64,000 nucleotides of DNA. It comes from Plantago ovata (lineage: Eukaryota > Streptophyta > Magnoliopsida > Lamiales > Plantaginaceae). A program made the position numbers and the translations under genes. The stretch is from NCBI GenBank assembly GCA_028274465.1, contig CM051455.1:131226096-131290095 (forward strand). Direction: 5' to 3'. Shown here piece by piece: positions 9,210 through 24,282 of this stretch (within the stretch, counting starts at the first letter, position 1; each line of letters begins with the position of its first letter). Below the pieces are notes generated by a model. It was not told the DNA's origin. It was given only the letters and a program-made list of their open reading frames with translations, and did no database searches.

Positions 9210-12200
9210 TTGGTATCAATCCACAAAATCACATCAACTTTAATTGTCAACCCTTAACCCTTAAATTCAGAACCCAATTACCATTTAAATCAATATCCAA
9301 TTTTCCAAATCCTTGAATCACTCAATTCACTCCTAAAACTTTTCTAACTGTCCAAAAATTCTAATTTCACTTGTCAAGATTAAAGTCTAATCTCTATTAG
9401 CACTATTGGTATCAATCCATAAAATCACATCACCTTTAATTGTCAACCCTTAAATTCAGAACCCAATAACCATTTCAATCAATATCCAATTTTTCAAGTC
9501 CTTGAATCACTCAATTCACTCCTAAAACTTTTCTAACTATCCAAAAATTCCAATTTCACTTCACTCTTAAAACTTTTCAAACTGTCCTAAAATTCCAATT
9601 TCACTTATCAAGATTCAAGCCTAATTTCCATTAACACTATTGGTATCAATCCACAAAATCACATCACCTTTAATTGTCAACCCTTAACCCTTAAATTCAG
9701 AACCCAATTACCATTTCAATCAATATCCAATTTTCCAAATCCTTAAATCACTCAATTCACTCCTAAAATTTTTATAACTGTCCAAAAATTCGAATTGCAC
9801 TTGTCAAGATTCAAACCTAATCTACATTAGCACTATTGGTATCAATCCATAACAACATATCACCTTTAATTGTCAACCCTTAAATTTGGAACCAAATAAC
9901 CATTTCAATCAATATCCAATTTTCCAAGTCCTTGAATCACTCAATTCACTCCTAAAACTTTTCTAACTGTCCAAAAATTCCAATTTCACTTCAATCCTAA
10001 AACTTTTCTAACTGTCCAAAAATTCCAATTTCACTTATCAAGATTCAAGCCTAATTTCCATTAGCACTATTGGTATCAATCCACAAAATCACATCACCTT
10101 TAATTGTCAACCCTTAACCCTTAAATTCAGAACCCAATTACCATTTCAATCAATATGCAATTTTCCAAATCATTGAATCACTCAATTCACTCCTAAAACT
10201 TTTCTAACTGTCCAAAAAATTCCAATTTCACTTGTCAAAATTCAAGCCTAATCTCCATTAGCACTATTGGTATCAATCCATAAAATCACATCACCTTTAA
10301 TTGTCAACCCTTAAATTCAGAACCCAATTACCTTTACAATCAATATCCCATTTTCCAAATCCTTGAATCACTCAATTCACTCCTAAAACTTTTCTAACTG
10401 TCCAAAAATTTCAATTTCACTTGTCAAGATTCAAGCCTAATCTCCATTAGCACTATTGGTATTAATCCATAAAATCACATCACCTTTAATTGTCAACCTT
10501 TAAAATCAGAACCCAATAACCTTTTAAATCAATATCCAATTTTCCAAATCCTTGAATCACTGAATTCACTCCTAAAACATTTCTAATTGTCCAAAAATTC
10601 CAATTTCACTTGTCAAGATTCAATCCTAATCTCCATTAGCACTATTGGTATCAATCCATAAAATCACATCACCTTTAATTGTCAACCCTTAACCCTTAAA
10701 TTCAGAACCCAATTACCATTTCAATCAATATCCAATTTTCCAAATCCTTGAATCACTCAATTCATTCCTAAAACATTTCTAACTGTCCAAAAATTCCAAT
10801 TTCACTTGTCAATATTCAATCGTAATCTTCATTAGCACTATTGGTATCAATCCATAAACTGACATCACCTTTAATTGTCAACGCTTAAATTCAGAACCCA
10901 ATTACCACTTCAATCAATATTCAATTTTCCAAATCCTTGAATCACTCAATTCACTCCTAAAACTTTTCTAAACTGTCCAAAAATTCCAACTTCACTTGTC
11001 AAGATTCAAGCCTAATATCCATTAGTACTATTGGTATCAATCCATAAAATCACATCACCTTTAATTGTCAACCCTTAACCCTTAAATTCAGAACCCAATT
11101 ACCATTTCAATCAATATCCAATTTTCCAAATCCTTGAATCACTCAATTCACTCCTAAAACATTTCTAACTGTCCAAAAATTCCAATTTCACTTGTCAATG
11201 TTCAATCCTAATCTTCATTAGCACTATTGGTATCAATCCATAAACTGACATCACCTTTAATTGTCAACGCTTAAATTCAGAACCCAATTACCACTTCAAT
11301 CAATATTCAATTTTCCAAATCCTTGAATCACTCAATTCACTCCTAAAACTTTTCTAAACTGTCCAAAAATTCCAATTTCACTTGTCAAGATTCAAGCCTA
11401 ATATCCATTAACACTATTGGTATCAATCCATAAAATCACATCACCTTTAATTGTCAACCCTTAAATTCAGAACCCAATTACTACTTCCATCAATATCTAA
11501 TTTTCCAAATCCTTGAATCACTTAATTCACTCATAAAACTTTTCTAACTGTCCAAAAATTCCAATTTTACTTCACTCCTAAAATTTTTCTAACTGTCAAA
11601 AAACTCCAGTTTTACTTGTCAAGATTCAAGCCTAATTTCCATTAGCACTATTGGTATCGATCCATAAAATCACATCACCTTTAATTGTACCCCCTTAAAT
11701 TCAGAACCCAATTTCCATTTCAATCAATATCCAATTTTCCAAGTCCTTGAATCACTCAATTCACTCCTAAAACTTTTCTAACTATCCAAAAATTCCAATT
11801 TCACTTCACTCCTAAAACTTTTCTAACTGTCCAAAAATTCCAATTTCACTTATCAAGATTCAAGCCTAATTTCCATTAGCACTATTGGTATCAATCCACA
11901 AAATCACATCACCTTTAACTGTCAACCCTTAACCCTTAAATTCAGAACCCAATTACCATTTCAATCAATATGCAATTTTCCAAATCATTGAATCACTCAA
12001 TTCACTCCTAAAACTTTTCTAACTGTCCAAAAAATTCCAATTTCACTTGTCAAGATTCAAGCCTAATCTCCATTAGCACTATTGGTATCAATCCATAAAA
12101 TCACATCACCTTTAATTGTCAACCCTTAAATTGAGAACCCAATTACCTTTACAATCAATATCCAATTTTCCAAATTCTTGAATCACTCAATTCACTCCTA

Positions 12201-14501
12201 AAACTTTTCTAGCTGTCCAAAAATTTCAATTTCACTTGTCAAGATTCAACCCTAATCTCCATTAGCACTATTGGTATCAATCCATAAAATCACATCACCT
12301 TTAATTGTCAACCCTTAACACTTAAATTCAGAACCCAATTACCATTTCAATCAATATCCAATTTTCCAAATCCTTGAATCACTCAATTCACTCCTAAAAC
12401 ATTTCAAACTGTCCAAAAATTCCAATTTCACTTGTCAATATTCAATCATAATCTTCATTAACACTATTGGTATCAATCCATAAACTGACATCACCTTTAA
12501 TTGTCAACGCTTAAATTCAGAACCCAATTACCACTTCAATCAATATTCAATTTTCCAAATCCTTGAATCACTCAATTCACTCCTAAAACTTTTCTAAACT
12601 GTCCAAAAATTCCAATTTCACTTGTCAAGATTCAAGCCTAATATCCATTAGCACTATTGGTATCAATCAATAAAATCACATCACCTTTAATTGTCAACCC
12701 TTAACCCTTAAATTCAGAACCCAATTACCATTTCAATCAATATCCAATTTTCCAAATCCTTGAATCACTCAATTCACTCCTAAAACATTTCTAACTGTCC
12801 AAAAATTCCAATTTCACTTGTCAATATTCAATTCTAATCTTCATTAGCACTATTGGTATCAATCCATAAACTGACATCACCTTTAATTGTCAACGCTTAA
12901 ATTCAGAACCCAATTACCACTTCAATCAATATTCAATTTTCCAAATCCTTGAATCACTCAATTCACTCCTAAAACTTTTCTAAACTGTCCAAAAATTCCA
13001 ATTTCACTTGTCAAGATTCAAGCCTAATATCCATTAACACTATTGGTATCAATCCCTAAAATCACATCACCTTTAATTGTCAACCCTTAAATTCAGAACC
13101 CAATTACTAATTCCATCAATATCTAATTTTCCAAATCCTTGAATCACTTAATTCACTCATAAAACATTTATAACTGTCCAAAAATTCCAATTTCACTTCA
13201 CTCCTAAAAATTTTCTAACTGTCAAAAAACTCCAATTTCACTTGTCAAGATTCAAGCCTAATTTCCATTAGCACTATTGGTATCGATCCATAAAATCACA
13301 TCACCTTTAATTGTCAACTCTTAAATTCAGAACTCAATAACCATTTCAATCAATATCCAATTTTCCAAGTCCTTGAATCACTCAATTCACTCCTAAAACT
13401 TTTCTAACTATCCAAAAATTCCAATTTCACTTCACTCCTAAAACTTTTCTAACTGTCCAAAAATTCCAATTTCACTTATCAAGATTCAAGCCTAATTTCC
13501 ATTAGCACTATTGGTATCAATCCACAAAATCACATCACCTTTAATTGTCAACCCTTAACCCTTAAATTCAGAACCCAATTACCATTTCAATCAATATCCA
13601 ATTTTCCAAATCATTGAATCACTCAATTCACTCCTAAAACTTTTCTAACTGTCCAAAAATTTCAATTTCACTTGTCAAGATTCAAGCCTAATCTCCATTA
13701 GCACTATTGGTATCAATCCATAAAATCACATCACTTTTAATTGTCAACCTTTAAATTCAGAACCCAATAACATTTTAAATCAATATCCAATTTTCCGAAT
13801 CCTTGAATCACTCAATTCACTCCTAAAACTTTTCTAACTGTCCAAAAATTTCAATTTCACTTGTCAAGATTTAATGCTAATCTCCATTAGCACTATTGGT
13901 ATCAATCCATAAAATCACATCACCTTTAATTGTCAACCCTTAACCCTTAAATTCAGAACCCAATTACCATTTCAATCAATATCCAATTTTCCAAATCCTT
14001 GAATCACTCAATTCACTCCTAAAACTTTTCTAACTGTCCAAAAATTCTAATTTCACTTGTCAATATTCAATCCTAATCTTCATTAGCACTATTGGTATCA
14101 ATCCATAAACTGACATCACCTTTAATAGTCAACGCTTAAATTCAGAACCCAATTACCACTTCAATCAATATTCAATTTTCCAAATCCTTGAATCACTCAA
14201 TTCACTCCTAAAACTTTTCTAAACTGTCCAAAAATTCCAATTTCACTTGTCAAGATTCAAGCCTAATATCCATTAACACTATTGGTATCAATCCATAAAA
14301 TCACATCACCTTTAATTTTCAACTCTTAAATTCTGAACCCAATTACTACTTCCATCAATATCTAATTTTCCAAATCCTTGAATCACTTAATTCACTCCTA
14401 AAACTTTTCTAACTGTCCAAAAATTCCAATTTCACTTCACTCCTAAATATTTTCTAACTGTCAAAAACTCCAATTTCACTTGTCAAGATTCAAGCCTAAT
14501 T
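9197..14501 (+). repeat. 26-monomer HOR block, copy 2
   Basis: Markers of copy 1 recur at a constant offset of 5,306: 3,891 to 9,197, 4,481 to 9,787, about 6,381 to 11,687, and 8,561 to 13,867. The constant offset means almost no net indels over more than 5 kb; the only one I noticed is a single A lost near 14,464. In about 800 bp compared by eye I found about five substitutions, so identity is roughly 99%. The duplication is therefore young compared with the divergence between neighbouring monomers. Confidence 0.95.
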
Positions 14502-17500
14502 TCCATTAGCACTATTGGTATCAATCCACAAAATCACATCACCTTTAATTGTCAACCCTTAACCCTTAAATTCAGAACCCAACTACCATTTAAATCAATA
14601 TCCAATTTTCCAAATCCTTGAATCACTGAATTCACTCCTAAAACTTTTCTAACTGTCCAAAAATTTCAATTTCACTTGTCAAGATTCAAGCCTAATCTCC
14701 ATTAGCACTATTGGTATCAATCCATAAAATCACATCACTTTTAATTGTCAACCTTTAAATTCAGAACCCAATAACATTTTAAATCAATCCAATTTTCCGA
14801 ATCCTTGAATCACTCAATTCACTCCTAAAACTTTTCTAACTGTCCAAAAATTTCAATTTCACTTGTCAAGATTTAATGCTAATCTCCATTAGCACTATTG
14901 GTATCAATCCATAAAATCACATCACCTTTAATTGTCAACCCTTAACCCTTAAATTCAGAACCCAATTACCATTTCAATCAATATCCAATTTTCCAAATCC
15001 TTGAATCACTCAATTCACTCCTAAAACTTTTCTAACTGTCCAAAAATTCTAATTTCACTTGTCAATATTCAATCCTAATCTTCATTAGCACTATTGGTAT
15101 CAATCCATAAACTGACATCACCTTTAATAGTCAACGCTTAAATTCAGAACCACATTACCACTTCAATCAATATTCAATTTTCCAGATCCTTGAATCACTC
15201 AATTCACTCCTAAAACTTTTCTAAACTGTCCAAAAATTCCAATTTCACTTGTCAAGATTCAAGCCTAATATCCATTAACACTATTGGTATCAATCCATAA
15301 AATCACATCACCTTTAATTTTTAACTCTTAAATTCTGAACCCAATTACTACTTCCATCAATATCTAATTTTCCAAATCCTTGAATCACTTAATTCACTCC
15401 TAAAACTTTTCTAACTGTCCAAAAATTCCAATTTCACTTCACTCCTAAATATTTTCTAACTGTAAAAAAACTCCAATTTCACTTGTCAAGATTCAAGCCT
15501 AATTTCCATTAGCACAATTGGTATTAATCCACAAAATCACATCACCTTTAATTGTCAACCCTTAACCCTTAAATTCAGAACCCAACTACCATTTAAATCA
15601 ATATCCAATTTTCCAAATGCTTGAATCACTCAATTCACTCCTAAAACTTTTCTAACTGTCCAAAAATTCCAATTTCACTTTTCAAAATTAAAGGCTAATC
15701 TCCATTAGCAGTATTGGTATCAATCCATAAAATCACATCATCTTTAATTGTCAACCCTTAAATTCAGAACCCAATAACCATTTCAATCAATATCCAATTT
15801 TCCAAGTCCTTGAATAACTCAATTCACTCCTAAAACTTTTCTAACTATCCAAAAATTCCAATTTCACTTCACTCCTAAAACTTTTCTAACTGTCCAAAAA
15901 TTTCAATTTCACTTGTCAAGATTCAAACCTAATTTCAATTAGCACTATTGTTATCAATCCACAAAATCACATCACCTTTAATTGTCAACCCTTAACCTTA
16001 AATTCAGAACCCAACTACCATTTAAATCAATATCCAATTTTCCAAATCCTTGAATCACTCAATTCACTCCTAAAACATTTGTAACTGTCCAAAAATTCCA
16101 ATTTCACTTGTCAAGATTCAATCCTAATCTCCATTAGCACTATTGGTATCAATCCATAAAATCACATCACCTTTAATTGTCAACCCTTAACCCTTAAATT
16201 CAGAACCCAATTACCATTTCAATCAATATCCAATTTTCCAAATCCTTGAATCACTCAATTCACTCCTAAAACTTTTCTAACTATCCAAAAATTCTAATTT
16301 CACTTGTCAATATTCAATCCTAATCTTCATTAGCACTATTGGTATCAATCCATAAACTGACATCACCTTTAATAGTCAACGCTTAAATTCAGAACCCAAT
16401 TACCACTTCAATCAATATTCAATTTTCCAGATCCTTGAATCACTCAATTCACTCCTAAAACTTTTCTAAACTGTCCAAAAATTCCAATTTCACTTGTCAA
16501 GATTCAAGCCTAATATCCATTAACACTATTGGTATCAATCCATAAAATCACATCACCTTTAATTTTTAACTCTTAAATTCTGAACCCAATTACTACTTCC
16601 ATCAATATCTAATTTTCCAAATCCTTGAATCACTTAATTCACTCCTAAAACTTTTCTAACTGTCCAAAAATTCCAATTTCACTTCACTCCTAAATATTTT
16701 CTAACTGTCAAAAAACTCCAATTTCACTTGTCAAGATTCAAGCCTAATTTCCATTAGCACAATTGGTATTAATCCACAAAATCACATCACCTTTAATTGT
16801 CAACCCTTAACCCTTAAATTCAGAACCCAACTACCATTTAAATCAATATCCAATTTTCCAAATGCTTGAATCACTCAATTCACTCCTAAAACTTTTCTAA
16901 CTGTCCAAAAATTCCAATTTCACTTTTCAAAATTAAAGGCTAATCTCCATTAGCAGTATTGGTATCAATCCATAAAATCACATCATCTTTAATTGTCAAC
17001 CCTTAAATTCAGAACCCAATAACCATTTCAATCAATATCCAATTTTCCAAGTCCTTGAATAACTCAATTCACTCCTAAAACTTTTCTAACTATGCAAAAA
17101 TTCCAATTTCACTTCACTCCTAAAACTTTTCTAACTGTCCAAAAATTTCAATTTCACTTGTCAAGATTTAATGCTAATCTCCATTAGCACTATTGGTATC
17201 AATCCATAAAATCACATCACCTTTAATTGTCAACCCTTAACCCTTAAATTCAGAACCCAATTACCATTTCAATCAATATCCAATTTTCCAAATCCTTGAA
17301 TCACTCAATTCACTCCTAAAACTTTTCTAACTGTCCAAAAATTCTAATTTCACTTGTCAATATTCAATCCTAATCTTCATTAGCACTATTGGTATCAATC
17401 CATAAACTGACATCACCTTTAATAGTCAACGCTTAAATTCAGAACCCAATTACCACTTCAATCAATATTCAATTTTCCAAATCCTTGAATCACTCAATTC

Positions 17501-20500
17501 ACTCCTAAAACTTTTCTAAACTGTCCAAAAATTCCAATTTCACTTGTCAAGATTCAAGCCTAATATCCATTAACACTATTGGTATCAATCCATAAAATCA
17601 CATCACCTTTAATTTTCAACTTTTAAATTCTGAACCCAATTACTACTTCCATCAATATCTAATTTTCCATATCCTTGAATCACTTAATTCACTCCTAAAA
17701 CTTTTCTAACTGTCCAAAAATTCCAATTTCACTTCACTCCTAAATATTTTCTAACTGTCAAAAAACTCCAATTTCACTTGTCAAGATTCAAGCCTAATTT
17801 CCATTAGCACTATTGGTATCAATCCACAAAATCACATCTCCTTTAATTGTCAACCCTTAACCCTTAAATTCAGAACCCAACTACCATTTAAATCAATATC
17901 CAATTTTCCAAATCCTTGAATCACTGAATTCACTCCTAAAACTTTCTAACTGTCCAAAAATTTCAATTTCACTTGTCAAGATTCAAGCCTAATCTCCATT
18001 AGTACTATTGGTATCAATCCATAAAATCACATCACTTTTAATTGTCAACCTTTAAATTCAGAACCCAATAACATTTTAAATCAATATTCAATTTTCCGAA
18101 TCCTTGAATCACTCAATTCACTCCTAAAACTTTTCTAACTGTCCAAAAATTTCCATTTCACTTGTCAAGATTTAATGCTAATCTCCATTAGCACTATTGG
18201 TATCAATCCATAAAATCACATCACCTTTAATTGTCAACCCTTAACCATTAAATTCAGAACCCAATTACCATTTCAATCAATATCCAATTTTCCAAATCCT
18301 TGAATCACTCAATTCACTCCTAAAACTTTTCTAACTGTCCAAAAATTCTAATTTCACTTGTCAATATTCAATCCTAATCTTCATTAGCACTATTGGTATC
18401 AATCCATAAACTGACATCACCTTTAATAGTCAACGCTTAAATTCAGAACCCAATTACCACTTCAATCAATATTCAATTTTCCAGATCCTTGAATCACTCA
18501 ATTCACTCCTAAAACTTTTCTAAACTGTCCAAAAATTCCAATTTCACTTGTCAAGATTCAAGCCTAATATCCATTAACACTATTGGTATCAATCCATAAA
18601 ATCACATCACCTTTAATTTTTAACTCTTAAATTCTGAACCCAATTACTACTTCCATCAATATCTAATTTTCCAAATCCTTGAATCACTTAATTCACTCCT
18701 AAAACTTTTCTAACTGTCCAAAAATTCCAATTTCACTTCACTCCTAAATATTTTCTAACTGTCAAAAAACTCCAATTTCACTTGTCAAGATTCAAGCCTA
18801 ATTTCCATTAGCACAATTGGTATTAATCCACAAAATCACATCACCTTTAATTGTCAACCCTTAACCCTTAAATTCAGAACCCAACTACCATTTAAATCAA
18901 TATCCAATTTTCCAAATGCTTGAATCACTCAATTCACTCCTAAAACTTTTCTAACTGTCCAAAAATTCCAATTTCACTTTTCAAAATTAAAGGCTAATCT
19001 CCATTAGCAGTATTGGTATCAATCCATAAAATCACATCATCTTTAATTGTCAACCCTTAAATTCAGAACCCAATAACCATTTCAATCAATATCCAATTTC
19101 CAAGTCCTTGAATAACTCAATTCACTCCTAAAACTTTTCTAACTATGCAAAAATTCCAATTTCACTTCACTCCTAAAACTTTTCTAACTGTCCAAAAATT
19201 TCAATTTCACTTGTCAAGATTTAATGTTAATCTCCATTAGCACTATTGGTATCAATCCATAAAATCACATCACCTTTAATTGTCAACCCTTAACCCTTAA
19301 ATTCAGAACCCAATTACCATTTCAATCAATATCCAATTTTCCAAATCCTTGAATCACTCAATTCACTCCTAAAACTTTTCTAACTGTCCAAAAATTCTAA
19401 TTTCACTTGTCAATATTCAATCCTAATCTTCATTAGCACTATTGGTATCAATCCATAAACTGACATCACCTTTAATAGTCAACGCTTAAATTCAGAACCC
19501 AATTACCACTTCAATCAATATTCAATTTTCCAAATCCTTGAATCACTCAATTCACTCCTAAAACTTTTCTAAACTGTCCAAAAATTCCAATTTCACTTGT
19601 CAAGATTCAAGCCTAATATCCATTAACACTATTGGTATCAATCCATAAAATCACATCACCTTTAATTTTCAACTTTTAAATTCTGAACCCAATTACTACT
19701 TCCATCAATATCTAATTTTCCATATCCTTGAATCACTTAATTCACTCCTAAAACTTTTCTAACTGTCCAAAAATTCCAATTTCACTTCACTCCTAAATAT
19801 TTTCTAACTGTCAAAAAACTCCAATTTCACTTGTCAAGATTCAAGCCTAATTTCCATTAGCACTATTGGTATCAATCCACAAAATCACATCACCTTTAAT
19901 TGTCAACCCTTAACCCTTAAATTCAGAACCCAACTACCATTTAAATCAATATCCAATTTTCCAAATCCTCGAATCACTGAATTCACTCCTAAAACTTTTC
20001 TAACTGTCCAAAAATTTCAATTTCACTTGTCAAGATTCAAGCCTAATCTCCATTAGCACTATTGGTATCAATCCATAAAATCACATCACTTTTAATTGTC
20101 AACCTTTAAATTCAGAACCCAATAACATTTTAAATCAATATTCAATTTTCCGAATCCTTGAATCACTCAATTCACTCCTAAAACTTTTCTAACTGTCCAA
20201 AAATTTCCATTTCACTTGTCAAGATTTAATGCTAATCTCCATTAGCACTATTGGTATCAATCCATAAAATCACATCACCTTTAATTGTCAACCCTTAACC
20301 CTTAAATTCAGAACCCAATTACCATTTCAATCAATATCCAATTTTCCAAATTCTTGAATCACTCAATTCACTCCTAAAACTTTTCTAACTGTCCAAAAAT
20401 TCTAATTTCACTTGTCAATATTCAATCCTAATCTTCATTAGCACTATTGGTATCAATCCATAAACTGACATCACCTTTAATAGTCAACGCTTAAATTCAG

Positions 20501-21875
20501 AACCCAATTACCACTTCAATCAATATTCAATTTTCCAAATCCTTGAATCACTCAATTCACTCCTAAAACTTTTCTAAACTGTCCAAAAATTCCAATTTCA
20601 CTTGTCAAGATTCAAGCCTAATATCCATTAACACTATTGGTATCAATCCATAAAATCACATCACCTTTAATTTTCAACTCTTAAATTCTGAACCCAATTA
20701 CTACTTCCATCAATATCTAATTTTCCAAATCCTTGAATCACTTAATTCACTCCTAAAACTTTTCTAACTGTCCAAAAATTCCAATTTCACTTCACTCCTA
20801 AATATTTTCTAACTGTCAAAAAACTCCAATTTCACTTGTCAAGATTCAAGCCTAATTTCCATTAGCACTATTGGTATCAATCCACAAAATCACATCACCT
20901 TTAATTGTCAACCCTTAACCCTTAAATTCAGAACCCAACTACCATTTAAATCAATATCCAATTTTCCAAATCCTTGAATCACTGAATTCACTCCTAAAAC
21001 TTTTCTAACTGTCCAAAAATTTCAATTTCACTTGTCAAGATTCAAGCCTAATCTCCATTAGCACTATTGGTATCAATCCATAAAATCACATCACTTTTAA
21101 TTGTCAACCTTTAAATTCAGAACCCAATAACATTTTAAATCAATATTCAATTTTCCGAATCCTTGAATCACTCAATTCACTCCTAAAACTTTTCTAACTG
21201 TCCAAAAATTTCCATTTCACTTGTCAAGATTTAATGCTAATCTCCATTAGCACTATTGGTATCAATCCATAAAATCACATCACCTTTAATTGTCAACCCT
21301 TAACCCTTAAATTCAGAACCCAATTACCATTTCAATCAATATCCAATTTTCCAAATTCTTGAATCACTCAATTCACTCCTAAAACTTTTCTAACTGTCCA
21401 AAAATTCTAATTTCACTTGTCAATATTCAATCCTAATCTTCATTAGCACTATTGGTATCAATCCATAAACTGACATCACCTTTAATAGTCAACGCTTAAA
21501 TTCAGAACCCAATTACCACTTCAATCAATATTCAATTTTCCAAATCCTTGAATCACTCAATTCACTCCTAAAACTTTTCTAAACTGTCCAAAAATTCCAA
21601 TTTCACTTGTCAAGATTCAAGCCTAATATCCATTAACACTATTGGTATCAATCCATAAAATCACATCACCTTTAATTTTCAACTCTTAAATTCTGAACCC
21701 AATTACTACTTCCATCAATATCTAATTTTCCAAATCCTTGAATCACTTAATTCACTCCTAAAACTTTTCTAACTGTCCAAAAATTCCAATTTCACTTCAC
21801 TCCTAAATATTTTCTAACTGTCAAAAAACTCCAATTTCACTTGTCAAGATTCAAGCCTAATTTCCATTAGCACTA
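14502..21875 (+). repeat. Domain of alternating 5- and 6-monomer HORs
   Basis: Phased on TTGGTATC (or its variants), units start at 14,515, 15,518, 16,763, 17,813, 18,817, 19,866 and 20,871 and end at 21,876. Their lengths are 1,003, 1,245, 1,050, 1,004, 1,049, 1,005 and 1,005 bp. Type A units run 196-189-196-190-234 and carry AGATTTAATGCTAATC in the second monomer. Type B units run 196-234-196-190-234 and carry AAAGGCTAATC with GCAGTATTGG. The 1,245-bp unit is type B plus one monomer. Small length offsets are traceable to single lost bases, for example ACTTTCTAAC near 17,942. Confidence 0.9.
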
Positions 21876-24282
21876 TTGGTATCAATCCACAAAATCACAT
21901 CACCTTTAATTGTCAAACCTTAACCGTTAAATTCAGAACCCAACTACCATTTAAATCAATATCCAATTTTCCAAATCCTTGAATCACTCAATTCACTCCT
22001 AAAACTTTTCTAACTGTCCAAAAATTCCAATTTCACTTTTCAAGATTAAAGGCTAATCTCCATTAGCACTATTGGTATCAATCCATAAAATCACATCATC
22101 TTTAATTGTCAACCCTTAAATTCAGAACCCAATAACCATTTCAATCAATATCCAATTTTCCAAGTCCTTGAATAACTCAATTCACTCCTAAAACTTTTCT
22201 AACTATCCAAAAATTCCAATTTCACTTCACTCCTAAATCTTTTCTAACTGTCCAAAAATTCCAATTTCACTTGTCAATATTCAAGCCTAATTTCAATTAG
22301 CACTATTGGTATCAATCCACAAAATCACATCACCTTTAATTGTCAACCCTTAACCCTTAAATTCAGAACCCAACTACCATTTAAATCAATATCCAATTTT
22401 CCAAATCCTTGAATCACTCAATTCACTCCTAAAACATTTGTAACTGTCCAAAAATTCAAATTTCACTTGTCAAGATTCTATCCTAATCTCCATTAGCACT
22501 ATTGGTATCAATCCATAAAATAACATCACCTTTAATTGTCAACCCTTAACCCTTAAATTCAGAACCCAATTACCATTTCAATTAATATCCAATTTTCCAA
22601 ATCATTGAATCACTCAATTCACTCCTAAAACTTTTTTAACTTTCCAAAAATTGCAATTTCACTTGTGAAGATTCAAGCCTAATCTCCATTAGCACTATTG
22701 GTATCAATCCATAAAATCACATCTCCATTAATTGTCAACCCTTAAATTCAGAACCCAATTACCTTTTCAATCAATATCAAATTTTCCAAATCCTTGAATC
22801 ACTCAATTCACTCCTAAAACTTTTCTAACTGTCCAAAAATTCTAATTTCACTTGTCAAGATTAAAGCCTAATCTCCATTATCACTATTGGTATCAATCCA
22901 TAAAATCACATCACCTTTAATTGTCAACCCTTAAATTCAGAACCCAATAACCTTTTAAATCAATATCCAATTTTCCAAATCCTTAAATCACTCAATTCAT
23001 TCCTAAAACTTTTGTAACTGTCCAAAAATTACAATTTCACTTTTCAAGATTCAAGCCTAATCTCCATTAGCACTATTGGTATCAATCCATAAAATAACAT
23101 CACCTTTAATTGTCAACCCCTAACCCTTAAATTAAGAACCCAATTACCATTTCAATCAATATCCAATTTTCCAAATCCTTGAATCACTCAATTCACTCCT
23201 AAAACTTTTCTAACTGTCCAAAAATTTCAATTTCACTTGTCAAGATTCAACCCTAATCTCCATTAGCACTATTGGTATCAATCCATAAAATCACATCACC
23301 TTTAATTGTCAACCCTTAACCCTTAAATTCAGAACCCAATTACCATTTCAATCAATATCCAATTTTCCAAATCCTTGAATCACTCAATTCACTCCTAAAA
23401 CTTTCTAACTGTCCAAAAATTTCAATTTCACTTGTCAAGATTCAACCCTAATCTCCATTAGCACTATTGGTATCAATCCATAAAATCACATCACCTTTAA
23501 TTGTCAACCCTTAACCCTTAAATTCAGAACCCAATTACCATTTAAATCAATATCCAATTTTCCAAATTCTTGAATCACTCAATTCACTCCTAAAACTTTT
23601 CTAACTGTCCAAAAATTTCAATTTCACTTGTCAAGATTCAACCCTAATCTCCATTAGCACTATTGGTATCAATCCATAAAATCACATCACCTTTAATTGT
23701 CAACCCTTAACCCTTAAATTCAGAACCCAATTACCATTTCAATCAATATCCAATTTTCCAAATCCTTGAATCACTCAATTTACTCCTAAAACATTTCTAA
23801 CTGTCCAAAAATTCCAATTTCACTTGTCAATATTCAATCATAATCTTCATTAGCACTATTGGTATCAATCCATAAACTGACATCACCTTTAATTGTCAAC
23901 GCTTAAATTCAGAACCCAATTACCACTTCAATCAATATTCAATTTTCCAAATCCTTGAATCACTCAATTCACTCCTAAAACTTTTCTAAACTGTCCAAAA
24001 ATTCCAATTTCACTTGTCAAGATTCAAGCCTAATATCCATTAACACTATTGGTATCAATCCATAAAATCACATCACCTTTAATTTTCAACTCTTAAATTC
24101 TGAACCCAATTACTACTTCCATCAATATCTAATTTTCCAAATCCTTGAATCACTTAATTCACTCCTAAAACTTTTCTAACTGTCCAAAAATTCCAATTTC
24201 ACTTCACTCCTAAATATTTTCTAACTGTAAAAAAACTCCAATTTCACTTGTCAAGATTCAAGCCTAATTTCCATTAGCACTA
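21876..24282 (+). repeat. 12-monomer HOR block, copy 1 (2,407 bp)
   Basis: Monomer lengths are 196, 234, 196, 196, 189, 189, 196, 195, 196, 196, 190 and 234. Private markers are GATTAAAGGC (22,044), CAAGATTCTATCC (22,471), TTGCAATTTCACTTGTGAAG (22,651) and CCATTATCACTATTGG (about 22,875). They recur at 24,451, 24,876, 25,055 and about 25,280. Confidence 0.9.
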
